Assembly: GCA_946056135.1 (NCBI GenBank)
Contig: CAMGIN010000003.1
Span: 1 to 64,000, forward strand
Origin: an uncultured bacterium
GTDB lineage: Bacteria; Bacillota; Clostridia; Oscillospirales; Oscillospiraceae
Reading direction: 5' to 3'
DNA: 64,000 bases
The notes beneath the pieces were generated by a model, which searched no databases, had not been told where the DNA came from, and saw only the letters and a program-made list of their open reading frames with translations. A program made the position numbers and the translations under genes. This document shows, one piece after another, positions 28,551 through 37,733 of the stretch; within the stretch, counting starts at the first letter, position 1, and every line of letters begins with the position of its first letter.

Positions 28551-29879
28551 TTAAGCCTTTGCTTTTTCCTTGGCAGCAGCGTTGCGGATGAGCTGCTTGC
28601 CCACACGGAAGCCCAGCACCAGGGGAACACTGGCGGGGCAGGTGTAGGCGCAGCTGCCACACTCGATGCAGTCCATAATGTTGTTGGCCTTCATCTCTTC
28701 CACATCGTTGGACTGGAGGGCCTTGTACATCAGAACGGGCATCAGCTTCATGGGGCAGGCGTCGATGCACTTGCCGCAGCGCAGGCAGCGGGGTTCTTCC
28801 ACCGCGTATTCGTTCTTCTTGCCAAGAACGGTGATAGCGTTGACGCCCTTGATGGTGGGAACGCTCAGGTCATACTGGGCAGCACCCATCATGGGGCCGC
28901 CGGAGAGAACCTTGTAGGGGTTCTCAGAGAAGCCGCAGGCTTCAATCAGAGCGTCAAAGGAGGTGCCGATGGGAACCAGCAGGTTCTTGGGCTCCATCAG
29001 GATGTCGCCGGAGACGGTGACGATCCGCTTAATCAGGGGCATACCGTCATAGACCACATCGTGGATGGCCTTGCAGGTGGCAGCGTTGAACACTGCACAG
29101 CCCACCGCTGCGGGCAGACCGCCAGAGGGAACCTCCCGGCCGGTGACGGCATAGATCAGCTGTTTCTCAGCGCCCTGGGGGTACTTGGCGGGCAGCACGT
29201 CCACGATGATGCCGTCGCTGGCGGCCAGATGGGCCTTCAGGGCCTTGACTGCCTCGGGCTTATTGTCCTCGATACCGATGTGGCCCTCCTTCAGGCCGAA
29301 GATCCGCATAACGATCTTCAGTCCGGAGATCAGCTTCTCGGGCTGTTCCCGGCACAGGCGGTCGTCGGACGTGATGAAGGGCTCACACTCGCCAGCGTTG
29401 ACGATGACGGTATCCACCTTGCCGATACCGCCGGAGAGCTTGACATGGGTGGGGAAGGTGGCACCGCCCATACCGACAATACCGCCCTCATGGATGATAT
29501 TGATCAGATCTTCAACGGAAAGGGCATCCACTTCCTCCTGCGTGCGGGGCTTGCAGTCCTCACAAAGGGTATCCAGGTGATCATTCTCGATCACCACACT
29601 CATGACTGTGGTGCCGCTGGTGTGGGCCCTCGCCTCCACGGCCTTGACCTTGCCGGAAACGGAAGCGTGCACAGGGACGCACAGGCCCTGGTTGTCGCCG
29701 ATCTTCTGACCAACGGTAACCAGGTCGCCCTTCTTGACGAGGGGCTTGCAGGGGGCGCCGATATGCTGGGACATGGGGATCACAACGATATCCGGTTCGG
29801 GGAATACCTGAGTCTCCTTGTCACAAGCGTACCACTTATTTTCTTTGGGATGAACCCCTCCGAAAAAAGAAAACGCCAT
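28551..29879 (-). CDS. rnfC: Rnf complex subunit C
   Basis: 'GGVHPKENKWYACDKETQVFPEPDIVVIPMSQHIGAPCKPLVKKGDLVTVGQKIGD', 'GMGGATFPTHVKL', CxxCxxC clusters. Confidence 0.96.
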   Translation of the reverse strand: MAFSFFGGVHPKENKWYACDKETQVFPEPDIVVIPMSQHIGAPCKPLVKKGDLVTVGQKIGDNQGLCVPVHASVSGKVKAVEARAHTSGTTVMSVVIENDHLDTLCEDCKPRTQEEVDALSVEDLINIIHEGGIVGMGGATFPTHVKLSGGIGKVDTVIVNAGECEPFITSDDRLCREQPEKLISGLKIVMRIFGLKEGHIGIEDNKPEAVKALKAHLAASDGIIVDVLPAKYPQGAEKQLIYAVTGREVPSGGLPAAVGCAVFNAATCKAIHDVVYDGMPLIKRIVTVSGDILMEPKNLLVPIGTSFDALIEACGFSENPYKVLSGGPMMGAAQYDLSVPTIKGVNAITVLGKKNEYAVEEPRCLRCGKCIDACPMKLMPVLMYKALQSNDVEEMKANNIMDCIECGSCAYTCPASVPLVLGFRVGKQLIRNAAAKEKAKA

Positions 29880-30169
29880 ATTACTTCACCTCTTTCAAAT
29901 TTCGCGGAGTATACCGCATTATCCGATATCTATGATACCGCATTTTTTTCCGTTTGTCCACCCTGTTTTTGTCATTGTAGACAAAAAGTTTCCAAAAAAG
30001 CATTTCGTATCGATACAAGTTGACCGAATTGCGGTCCAATGGCAAAAAGCGCGGAAAGCAGCCTTTCCGCGCGGATGATCGGATTTTTTCGGATACAAAG
30101 AACCGCCAATTGACCCTCCTCTACAGTGGGTGCTGTGAAAGCCAAACCTTCATGCGGCCAAGCGATGTC

Positions 30170-30203
30170 CCTGCGATAAAAAGTAGACACTTTTTATCGC
30201 AGG
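30170..30203. repeat. Perfect 15-bp-stem hairpin CCTGCGATAAAAAGT-agac-ACTTTTTATCGCAGG (family member A)
   Basis: Read directly. Confidence 0.7.
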
Positions 30204-30209
30204 TTCGTA

Positions 30210-31496
30210 TCAAACGCCGAAAACCAGCCAGATGTAAATGTACGCCGGGATGATGGCTGACAGAGTGAAGGGAATCCCGATCCGGAAAAAATCGGAATTT
30301 GCCACCTCATGGCCCTCCTTGCGCAGGATGCCGATGGCGGCGATATTGGCCGAAGCGCCGATAGGGGTAATGTTACCGCCCAGAGTAGCGCCGGAAAGAA
30401 GGCCAAAGTACAGCGGCGTGGGATCGCAGCCCATCTGCGCCGCCAGCCCTGCCAGCACGGGGATCATGGTAGCGACATAGGGAATATTGTCGATAAACGC
30501 GGAGATCAGAACCGAAGCCCAGACGATGATGGTGTACATCAGGAACACGCTGCCCCGGCCCAGCCTTGCCAGCAGCGACGCCAGGGAATCAATGACGCCC
30601 ATATTGGAAATGCCACCGATCATGAGGAACAGTCCCACCAGAAGATCCAAGGTCTCAAAATCGATGGCTTTCAAGGGATCCAGGGCCGCCCTCCAGCTTT
30701 TCTGCTTCATGCCGGTGTAGATTAGGCCGATCACCAGCAGGGTGCAGCAGATGATGCCGTTGGTCTCGGCAGGCAGATTCCAGTTGTCGGGCGCAAAGGA
30801 CGCGCAGATCAGTGCTCCGATGGCGCCCAGCAGCAAAACCGTGGGTACATAGTCCGTAACCTCGGTCATCTGGCCGGTCCTGGGAATGGGAGCCTTCTCC
30901 TTCCGGAACAGGAACCAGACAATGCAGGCGGACAGCAGGGCCCCCAGCTCCACCGCGAAGAAGATGGAGGGCTTGCCCTGAAACCGGAAGAAGTCCATGA
31001 AGGTCATGTCCAGGGCGGAGCCCAGCATGATGGCGGTGGTGTCCCCCACCAGGGTCGCGGCTCCCTGGAGGTTGGAGGACACCGCGATGGAGATGAGGAA
31101 GGGCACCGGATTGGTTTTCAGCTTTTTGCAGATCTCCAGAGCCACGGGGGCCACCATCAGCACCGTGGCGACGTTGTCCACGAAAGCGGAGATCACACCG
31201 GCGAACAAGCTCAGCGCCACCGCCGCCCACTGGACAGTGGGGACCTTGTCCATAATCGCGTCGGCCATCCGCTCCTGCATGCGGCTGTCGATGAACAGCT
31301 GCACCAGACCCATGGTGCCGCCGATCATCAACAGTACATTGAAGTCCAGGGCGGGAAGAATCTGATCCAACGGCAGCATACCGCTGAGGATAAAGATCAG
31401 TCCGGAGGTCAGGGCAATGTAGGGCCGGTACTTGCTAAAGGTCAGCATCAGGATGTATGTCACGGCAAAGAGAATGAGGGCAGGCAGCATTTGCAA
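30210..31496 (-). CDS. SLC13/ArsB-NhaD-type ion permease
   Basis: Polytopic; 'ISAFVDNVATVLMVAPVALEICKKL', 'ISAFIDNIPYVATMIPVLAGLA', 'GGNITPIGASANIAAIGILRKEGHEV'. Confidence 0.85.
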   Translation of the reverse strand: MQMLPALILFAVTYILMLTFSKYRPYIALTSGLIFILSGMLPLDQILPALDFNVLLMIGGTMGLVQLFIDSRMQERMADAIMDKVPTVQWAAVALSLFAGVISAFVDNVATVLMVAPVALEICKKLKTNPVPFLISIAVSSNLQGAATLVGDTTAIMLGSALDMTFMDFFRFQGKPSIFFAVELGALLSACIVWFLFRKEKAPIPRTGQMTEVTDYVPTVLLLGAIGALICASFAPDNWNLPAETNGIICCTLLVIGLIYTGMKQKSWRAALDPLKAIDFETLDLLVGLFLMIGGISNMGVIDSLASLLARLGRGSVFLMYTIIVWASVLISAFIDNIPYVATMIPVLAGLAAQMGCDPTPLYFGLLSGATLGGNITPIGASANIAAIGILRKEGHEVANSDFFRIGIPFTLSAIIPAYIYIWLVFGV

Positions 31497-31656
31497 TTTC
31501 CTTTCCTTTTGAGAATATGTGCAGTTAGTATAATGCTTTCTTCTCCGTCCGTAAAGATGTCCTCCGCAAAGATGCAGCTAAGAAATTGAGACATAAGAAC
31601 AAGATATTCGATAATGCGGTCTGCCCAGCTGAAAACGGGGGTAAATGAGCGAATGA

Positions 31657-31794
31657 TCAATTATCAATTTTCGACGTCAGCCGGTTCAGCAGGGACACCG
31701 CTCCGATGATTACGATGGTCACCAGAAAGGTTCCCAGGAAACCTTTTCCAAAAATTGGCAGGATCGCCAGGAAATCGTCAAACCGCAATTCCAT
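31657..31794 (-). CDS. 45-aa single-TM protein, candidate OadG/gamma-like small subunit (absent from the ORF track)
   Basis: Minus-strand ORF MELRFDDFLAILPIFGKGFLGTFLVTIVIIGAVSLLNRLTSKIDN*, directly downstream of the beta-subunit stop at 31796. Confidence 0.6.
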   Translation of the reverse strand: MELRFDDFLAILPIFGKGFLGTFLVTIVIIGAVSLLNRLTSKIDN

Positions 31795-31795
31795 A

Positions 31796-32893
31796 TTACC
31801 CTCCCACCAGAGCCAGAACCAGGCCTCCCGCTATGACGGAGGCGATCTGCCCGGAAACGTTGACGCCCACGGCGCTCATTAACAGGAAATTCTGATTGTC
31901 CTCCTCCCGGCCCAGCTTATGAACCACACGGGCGGACATAGGGAACGCGGAGATCCCCGCCGCGCCGATCATGGGATTCACCTTCTCCTTCAGGAACAAA
32001 TTCATGAGCTTTGCCAGCAGAATGCCGCCCACAGTATCCATGACAAAGGCCACCAGCCCCAGGCCAAGGATCAGCAGAGTCTGTGCCTGGAGAAATTCCT
32101 CCGCAGACATCCGGGCGGCTACGGTGATGCCCAGCAGCAGGGTGATGAGGTTGGCCAGCACGTTCTGCGCTGTCTCGGACAGGGTGTTCAGGACACCGCA
32201 TTCCCGGATCAGATTGCCGAACATCAGAAAGCCGATCAGCGCCACGGCTCCCGGCGCAGCCAGGCCCACGATCACAGTAACCAAAACGGGAAACAGGATC
32301 CGCGTCCGCTTGGAGACAGGTCTGCCCTTGTCCTGCATTCGGATCCTCCGCTCCGCCCGGGTGGTACAGCGCCGGATGATGGGCGGCTGCACAATGGGCA
32401 CCAAAGCCATGTACGAATACGCTGCCACCAGAATCGCGGCGGTATATCGGGAGTTCAGTGTTTGGGCCACGAAAATCGAGGTTGGGCCGTCCGCTGCCCC
32501 GATGATGGCAATAGAAGCCGCGTCTTTTTGTTCGAAGCCCAGAAGCGACGCCAAACCCAGGGTAAAAAAGATGCCGAACTGGGCTGCTGCGCCGAAGAGC
32601 ATCAATCTGGGTTGCCGCAACAAGGGTGTAAAGTCGATCATGGCACCGATACCAAGGAACAGTAGCAGCGGAAACAGTTCGTTATCCGCAATTCCGATCT
32701 CATACAGCCGCCCAAGGACCGCCGCCGCTCCGGAATTGGGCAGGTTCACCAAGATGGCTCCAAACCCCATGGGCAGCAGCAGGGCAGGCTCCATCTTCTT
32801 TCCGATGGCAAGATACATCAGTACGCCGCCGATACACCACATGATGACCTGGGCCGCGGTGATGCTGCACAGATTTTGCGCCAGCACTTCCAT
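31796..32893 (-). CDS. Sodium ion-translocating decarboxylase beta subunit (OadB/GcdB/MmdB family)
   Basis: 'IGAMIDFTPLLRQPRLMLFGAAAQFGIFFTLGLASLLGF', 'AIIGAADGPTSIFVAQ', 'MIGAAGISAFPMSARVVHKLGREEDNQNFLLMSAVGVNVSGQIASVIAGG'. Confidence 0.93.
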   Translation of the reverse strand: MEVLAQNLCSITAAQVIMWCIGGVLMYLAIGKKMEPALLLPMGFGAILVNLPNSGAAAVLGRLYEIGIADNELFPLLLFLGIGAMIDFTPLLRQPRLMLFGAAAQFGIFFTLGLASLLGFEQKDAASIAIIGAADGPTSIFVAQTLNSRYTAAILVAAYSYMALVPIVQPPIIRRCTTRAERRIRMQDKGRPVSKRTRILFPVLVTVIVGLAAPGAVALIGFLMFGNLIRECGVLNTLSETAQNVLANLITLLLGITVAARMSAEEFLQAQTLLILGLGLVAFVMDTVGGILLAKLMNLFLKEKVNPMIGAAGISAFPMSARVVHKLGREEDNQNFLLMSAVGVNVSGQIASVIAGGLVLALVGG

Positions 32894-33069
32894 ATGCATC
32901 CTCCCCCGGCAGGGTAATTTCCCTTGCCGGTTCATTATAGTCCCTGGAGAATGAAAATAGAATTCTTTTTTCCGAAGTTTTCTGATAAATATAGAGCCAA
33001 ATTCCAAGAAAAATCAAAATATTTCTGATTTCTCTTGGATTTTTTCCTGCTTCCGTCTGGGCAGCAGTG

Positions 33070-33765
33070 TTACTCGTCCACCATCCGGTAGCCTACTCCC
33101 AGTTCGTTGGTCACATACCGGTTGTCTCCCGGGCGGCAGCCCAGTTTTTTGCGGATGTTGGCCATGTTCACCTGGAGCTTTTTGATGCTGCCGTCATCCA
33201 TGGTGCCCCAGATGGCCTGGATGATGGCGCTATAGGTCATGACCTTTCCCGTATGCTGGCTCAGCAGCGCCAGAATGTTGTATTCTGTCTGTGTCAGATG
33301 TACCGGCTGACCGCCGATGCTGACCTGGCGGCGGTCATAGTCGATAAGCAGATCGCCCACGGTGAAGGTGCTGCCGGGCATAGCCGCCTGGATTCGGCTG
33401 GTCCGCAGGGCAGCCCGGACTCTTGCCAGCAGCTCCGCGGTGCCAAAGGGCTTCGTGATGTAATCATTGGCCCCCAGATCCAGAGCGGAAACCTTGTCGC
33501 TTTCCTCGGTTCGTGCGGAGAGGACGATGATGGGCACCATGCTGCTTGTGCGGACCTGGCGGATAAATACCTCCCCGTCCAGGTCCGGCAATCCCAGATC
33601 CAGTACCACCAGATCCGGAATGTGGGACGAATAAACCAGAAGTCCCTGGCGGCACCGTTCCGCCGTCAGCACCTGATAGCCGTTGGTCTCCAGAATGGTC
33701 TGGACAAAGCTGGCAATGTTCCGGTCGTCCTCGATAATCAACACTTTATATTTATTATTCCCCAT
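33070..33765 (-). CDS. KdpE/OmpR-type response regulator
   Basis: 'KVLIIEDDRNIASFVQTILETNGYQVL', 'DLVVLDLGLPDLDG', C-terminal wHTH 'LTQTEYNILALLSQHTGKVMTYSAIIQAIWG'. Confidence 0.9.
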   Translation of the reverse strand: MGNNKYKVLIIEDDRNIASFVQTILETNGYQVLTAERCRQGLLVYSSHIPDLVVLDLGLPDLDGEVFIRQVRTSSMVPIIVLSARTEESDKVSALDLGANDYITKPFGTAELLARVRAALRTSRIQAAMPGSTFTVGDLLIDYDRRQVSIGGQPVHLTQTEYNILALLSQHTGKVMTYSAIIQAIWGTMDDGSIKKLQVNMANIRKKLGCRPGDNRYVTNELGVGYRMVDE

Positions 33766-34813
33766 GACTGTCCTCCATATCCAGGGTAAAGCAGAAGGAT
33801 GCGCCGCCCTCCGAGCGGTTCCCGGCGTAAATCTTGCCGCCATGGGCTTTGATGATAGTGCTGCATACCGCCAAACCGATGCCCATGCTGCTGCGGCTGG
33901 TGTCCGTAGGCGCCTCGCTGTCCAGCATTCCTGTGAACAGCTGTCCCAGACGGTCCTCCGGAATACCGCAGCCGTCATCCTCTACCCAAAACACCGCTTT
34001 TCTGCCCCGAACCTGAACCCGAAGCCATAGGTTTCGCATGCCCCTGGCGTGAAAAACCGCGTTTTCCAGCAGATTCATCAGCACCTGTTCCATGAGCATA
34101 GCATCCATAGGAACGCTGACAAACTCTTCCGGCAGCTCCGCCTGGACCGGCTGCTCAGGATAGTGCTTGTGGAATTTTACCAGAACTGCGTCAATGAGTT
34201 CTTCCAAAACCGTGTCCCGTTTGGATAGATTCACCTGATCGGCATCCACTCGGGTGACGGAGAGCAGATTCTCAACCATCCGCACCAGCCACTGGGCATC
34301 GTTACGGATATCCCCCAGCAGCTTCAGATGCTTTTCCTTGGGCAGCTTCTCATAGCTCTCCAGCATGGCAGAGCAAGCCCCGTAGATGGAGGTCAGCGGC
34401 GTGCGCAGGTCGTGGGACACCGCCCGCAGCAGATTGCCCCGCATACGTTCCTTTTCCGCCTCAGCCTTCATCTTCTCCTGACGCTTGAGCTTGGTGGTCA
34501 GTGTCCCGGTGAGGATCGCCACAATCAGCATTACCACTGCAGAAGAAATACACTCCGGCGAGATCAGGTCAAAGGCCCAGTAAGGATATGTAAAAGCGTA
34601 GTTTACCGCCAGCACGCTGATTAGCGACGCGGCAATACCCCAGAAATACCCCTGTGTCCGCCAGGACACCAGGAACACCCCCAGTACGAAAATCATAGGG
34701 ATCATGGTACGGGTATCAAATTGTTTCAAAAGCAGCAGATTCAACGCGAAGGACGCCCCAAGCGTCAAAAGCATATAAATTCCATCCGCCAGCATATTCT
34801 TGTGCAGCTTCAT
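33755..34813 (-). CDS. Sensor histidine kinase with DUF4118-type membrane region (KdpD C-terminal-like)
   Basis: 'AVSHDLRTPLTSIYGA', 'VLMNLLENAVFHA', 'VEDDGCGIPEDRLGQLF', 'SMGIGLAVCSTIIKAHGG'. Confidence 0.88.
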   Translation of the reverse strand: MKLHKNMLADGIYMLLTLGASFALNLLLLKQFDTRTMIPMIFVLGVFLVSWRTQGYFWGIAASLISVLAVNYAFTYPYWAFDLISPECISSAVVMLIVAILTGTLTTKLKRQEKMKAEAEKERMRGNLLRAVSHDLRTPLTSIYGACSAMLESYEKLPKEKHLKLLGDIRNDAQWLVRMVENLLSVTRVDADQVNLSKRDTVLEELIDAVLVKFHKHYPEQPVQAELPEEFVSVPMDAMLMEQVLMNLLENAVFHARGMRNLWLRVQVRGRKAVFWVEDDGCGIPEDRLGQLFTGMLDSEAPTDTSRSSMGIGLAVCSTIIKAHGGKIYAGNRSEGGASFCFTLDMEDSHGE

Positions 34814-35260
34814 ATTGTTCACCTCACACAGTATCCTAGTCGTATTATACCATCGATTTCCCTCCATTGACACCCCCAGAGTTCGCCGTCACCCGGCGCT
34901 TTGGCAAAGATGCGGTAAAGATTCCCCTGCCTGTGCCAAGGGAAACGTCCGGCATCCAGCGATATGGGAATTCCCTCATAAAATCAGGAAATTCAGAAAA
35001 AAGTTACACAAATACCGCTGTATTCTCTATCAGAAGTTGCATAAGCTCCAAATTGGAAGGAGTCATTCTCAAGTTCGCGTTTTCCTTATTTACAGTCATT
35101 TGACTGTTTTTCACAATTTTATAACCTTAACGTTACAGAATTCGATAAATAATTACCGATTTTGAAAATAGATTAGTAAATTTATCCCATTTTTCAGTCT
35201 CACCCCAATATTATTTGTTATTTTTATCCAAGAAATTCTTGTTTTTGCGGGTTTCGCCAA

Positions 35261-35289
35261 TTGACCTGGCCGCGGATTTCTGGTATGAT
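35261..35289 (+). promoter_or_regulatory. Sigma70 promoter TTGACC-N17-TATGAT upstream of the NfeD-SPFH operon
   Basis: Read directly. Confidence 0.6.
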
Positions 35290-35326
35290 AGCTTCACAGC
35301 AAAAAAGCAGAAAGGAGGCAGCAACA

Positions 35327-35776
35327 ATGAATTGGGCTGCAATTATCTGGCTGGCGCTGATCGTGGTCTTCCTTCTGGCAGAAGCCGCCACCGTGTCCCT
35401 GGTTTCCCTGTGGTTCGCGGCGGGTGCTTTGGCCGCCATGATCGTCTGCCTGCTGCAAGGAGCCGTTGGGCTCCAGATCGCCGTGTTTCTGGCGGTGTCC
35501 GGAGGATTGCTGGCACTGCTGCGGCCCCTGGTCCGTAAGTACGTGACCCCGAAGCTCACATCCACAAACGTGGACGCGGTGATCGGCTCCACCGGGATTG
35601 TCACTGCTGCCATCGATAACGTGGCCGCCGCTGGACAGGTGAAGCTGGGCGCCATGGTCTGGACCGCCCGGAGTACCTCTGGCGACCCCATTCCCGAGGG
35701 TACCAGAGTCAGAGTAGACCGCGTAGAGGGCGTCAAAGCCTTCGTCTCTCCCGCGGATGTTCCCGCAAATGTCTAA
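35327..35776 (+). CDS. NfeD-family membrane protein
   Basis: Two TM segments plus 'GSTGIVTAAIDNVAAAGQVKLGAMVWTARS' OB-fold; next to SPFH gene. Confidence 0.85.
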   Translation: MNWAAIIWLALIVVFLLAEAATVSLVSLWFAAGALAAMIVCLLQGAVGLQIAVFLAVSGGLLALLRPLVRKYVTPKLTSTNVDAVIGSTGIVTAAIDNVAAAGQVKLGAMVWTARSTSGDPIPEGTRVRVDRVEGVKAFVSPADVPANV

Positions 35777-35799
35777 CAATTATATCAGGAGGTAGTATT

Positions 35800-36720
35800 A
35801 TGGGTTGGATCATTTTCGCACTGTTTATCATTCTTTTCGTCATTCTCATCGCCAACATTTCTGTGGTTCAGCAGTCCCGGGCTTATGTCATCGAGCGCCT
35901 GGGCGCGTTCCACCAGGTATGGGGCGTGGGCCTGCACTTCAAGGTTCCCTTCATCGACCGGATCGCGCGGCGGGTCAGCCTGAAGGAGCAGGTGCTGGAT
36001 TACCCTCCCCAGCCCGTTATCACCAAGGATAACGTGACCATGCAGATCGATACCGTGGTGTATTTCCAGATCACCGATCCCAAGCTGTACGCCTACGGAG
36101 TCGAGCAGCCCATGGCGGCAATGGAAACCCTCACCGCAACCACCCTGCGTAACATCATCGGCGACCTGGAGCTGGACCAGACCCTGACCAGCCGGGACGT
36201 GGTCAACACCAAGATGCGGGCCATCCTGGACGAGGCCACCGACCCCTGGGGCATCAAGGTCAACCGGGTGGAGCTGAAGAACATTCTGCCGCCCCAGGAC
36301 ATTCAGAACTCCATGGAGAAGCAGATGAAGGCCGAGCGTGACCGCCGTCAGGCCATCCTACAGGCTGAGGGCCAGAAGAAGTCCGCCATCCTTATCGCCG
36401 AAGGTGAGAAGGAATCCGCCATCCTCCGGGCCAGCGCGGAAAAGGAAGCCGCCATTCTGAAGGCCGAGGCTGAGAAGCAGGCCGCCATCCTCCGGGCCGA
36501 CGGTGAAGCCCAGGCCATCCTGGCCGTCCAGAAGGCCATGGCCGACTCCCTTGCCCTGCTGAACGAAAAGGCCCCCAACGACCAGGTGATCAAGCTGAAG
36601 TCCATCGAAGCCATGCAGAAGATTGCCGACGGCAAGGCCACCAAGATCATCATCCCCAGCGAAATGCAAGGCCTGGTGGGCATGGCTAATGGTATCGTCG
36701 AGGGCGTAAAGGAGCAGTAA
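35800..36720 (+). CDS. SPFH/Band-7 (stomatin-like) protein
   Basis: 'VVQQSRAYVIERLGAFHQVWGVGLHFKVPFIDRIARRVSLKEQVLDYPPQPVITKDNVTMQIDTVVYFQITDP'. Confidence 0.93.
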   Translation: MGWIIFALFIILFVILIANISVVQQSRAYVIERLGAFHQVWGVGLHFKVPFIDRIARRVSLKEQVLDYPPQPVITKDNVTMQIDTVVYFQITDPKLYAYGVEQPMAAMETLTATTLRNIIGDLELDQTLTSRDVVNTKMRAILDEATDPWGIKVNRVELKNILPPQDIQNSMEKQMKAERDRRQAILQAEGQKKSAILIAEGEKESAILRASAEKEAAILKAEAEKQAAILRADGEAQAILAVQKAMADSLALLNEKAPNDQVIKLKSIEAMQKIADGKATKIIIPSEMQGLVGMANGIVEGVKEQ

Positions 36721-36721
36721 C

Positions 36722-36922
36722 GTGGCAAAAACAGAGGACCGGTTCATCAGGACCTATGTCCAGGGGAGCAGCTTCGGTACAAGAGTCGAGATCTGGGTGG
36801 ATAAGCAGACCGGTGTAAATTACCTGTGGCAGGCCAGCGGCTACGCGGGCGGCCTGACCCCACTGCTAAATCCCAACGGCTCCCCCATCGTCACGCCCTT
36901 GCCCAGAAAATACGAAGAATAA
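36722..36922 (+). CDS. DUF6440-like small protein
   Basis: 'DRFIRTYVQGSSFGTRVEIWVDKQTGVNYLWQASGYAGGLTPLLNPNGSPIV'; GTG start 1 nt after the SPFH stop. Confidence 0.65.
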   Translation: MAKTEDRFIRTYVQGSSFGTRVEIWVDKQTGVNYLWQASGYAGGLTPLLNPNGSPIVTPLPRKYEE

Positions 36923-37003
36923 CCAACATGTCCCCGGCGGAACCCGCCGGGGACGCATTTATTGCAAAAGGACGGATCCATTTCAGCAGGTGCATGAATA
37001 CGT

Positions 37004-37417
37004 CTATGCCTCCCGTTTTTTGGGTGGAAGCCTGCCGATCAGCTTGTCCAGCCCAGCGTCCGCCCAACTGTATAAGCCCATCGCCGCCGCCGCCACGGGA
37101 ACCCACAACGCCGTAAACATGGGGCAGATCTGGCCCAAAAAATTCCCCGGCTGCCCCCGGTAGTCCCAAACCTGATAATCTTGGTTCACCAGCAGTCCCG
37201 TCACCAGCTCCACCGCCGTAATGATGCCCGCACCGCAGCCTACCCGGGCAGGCTTGGAAACGGGCAGCTTCCTTAATTGGCCGATCAGCAGAAAGCACAG
37301 CCCTCCCGCTCCGAACATGCTGATATGGCTATAGCCCCGGTACAGCAGCTCCAGCCCCACATAGGCGCTGCCGCCGATGCCAAAGAGAGCAATCCTTTTC
37401 GCAGCTTTCAAGCGCAT
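37004..37417 (-). CDS. Small membrane protein, putative CmpB/type-IV ABC-transporter-like family
   Basis: Hydrophobic segments and 'ELVTGLLVNQDYQVWDYRGQPGNFLGQICPMFTALW'. Confidence 0.65.
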   Translation of the reverse strand: MRLKAAKRIALFGIGGSAYVGLELLYRGYSHISMFGAGGLCFLLIGQLRKLPVSKPARVGCGAGIITAVELVTGLLVNQDYQVWDYRGQPGNFLGQICPMFTALWVPVAAAAMGLYSWADAGLDKLIGRLPPKKREA

Positions 37418-37542
37418 TCACCTCAGGAAAAGTATTTCCATAATTTTCTGAAAAAATTCTAAATTTATTCTTGACAAAAAAGGGTTCTAAGGATATAATA
37501 AGGAAGCTGATTTCGGCGGTGCCCGAAATCCTTTGACCACAT

Positions 37543-37618
37543 GGCGGCATAACTCAGTTGGTAGAGTAGCCGGTTCATACCCGGTATGTCATCTGTTCGA
37601 ATCAGATTGCCGCTACCA
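37543..37618 (+). tRNA. tRNA-Met (CAT)
   Basis: GGCGGCATAACTCAGTTGGTAGAGTAGCCGGTTCATACCCGG...TTCGAATCAGATTGCCGCTACCA; encoded CCA. Confidence 0.92.
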
Positions 37619-37693
37619 GGCCCGTTGGTCAAGCGGTTAAGACACCGCCCTTTCACGGCGGTAACATGGGTTCGATTCCCGTACGGGTCACCA
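37619..37693 (+). tRNA. tRNA-Glu (TTC)
   Basis: GGCCCGTTGGTCAAGCGGTTAAGACACCGCCCTTTCACGGCGGTAACATGGGTTCGATTCCCGTACGGGTCACCA. Confidence 0.93.
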
Positions 37694-37702
37694 TGAAAAA
37701 TA

Positions 37703-37731
37703 CTCCGATGCGTAACGCATCGGAGTTTTTT
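37703..37731 (+). terminator. Terminator after the tRNA pair: CTCCGATGCG-taa-CGCATCGGAG-TTTTTT
   Basis: Perfect stem and T tract. Confidence 0.85.
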
Positions 37732-37733
37732 CA

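Noticed and set aside
28311-30023. 570-aa plus-strand ORF
   Set aside because: Antisense shadow of rnfC/rnfD; no recognisable domain.
29972-30190. 72-aa minus-strand ORF near the 30-kb hairpin
   Set aside because: Overlaps hairpins and has no family resemblance; probably non-coding.
33070-34813. Potassium-transport (kdp) operon
   Set aside because: The two-component genes resemble KdpDE, but no kdpFABC is present and the kinase lacks the KdpD N-terminal region.
36349-36540. Short periodic DNA repeat
   Set aside because: Coding repeat (AILxAEGEKxS) typical of SPFH-family coiled-coil tails.
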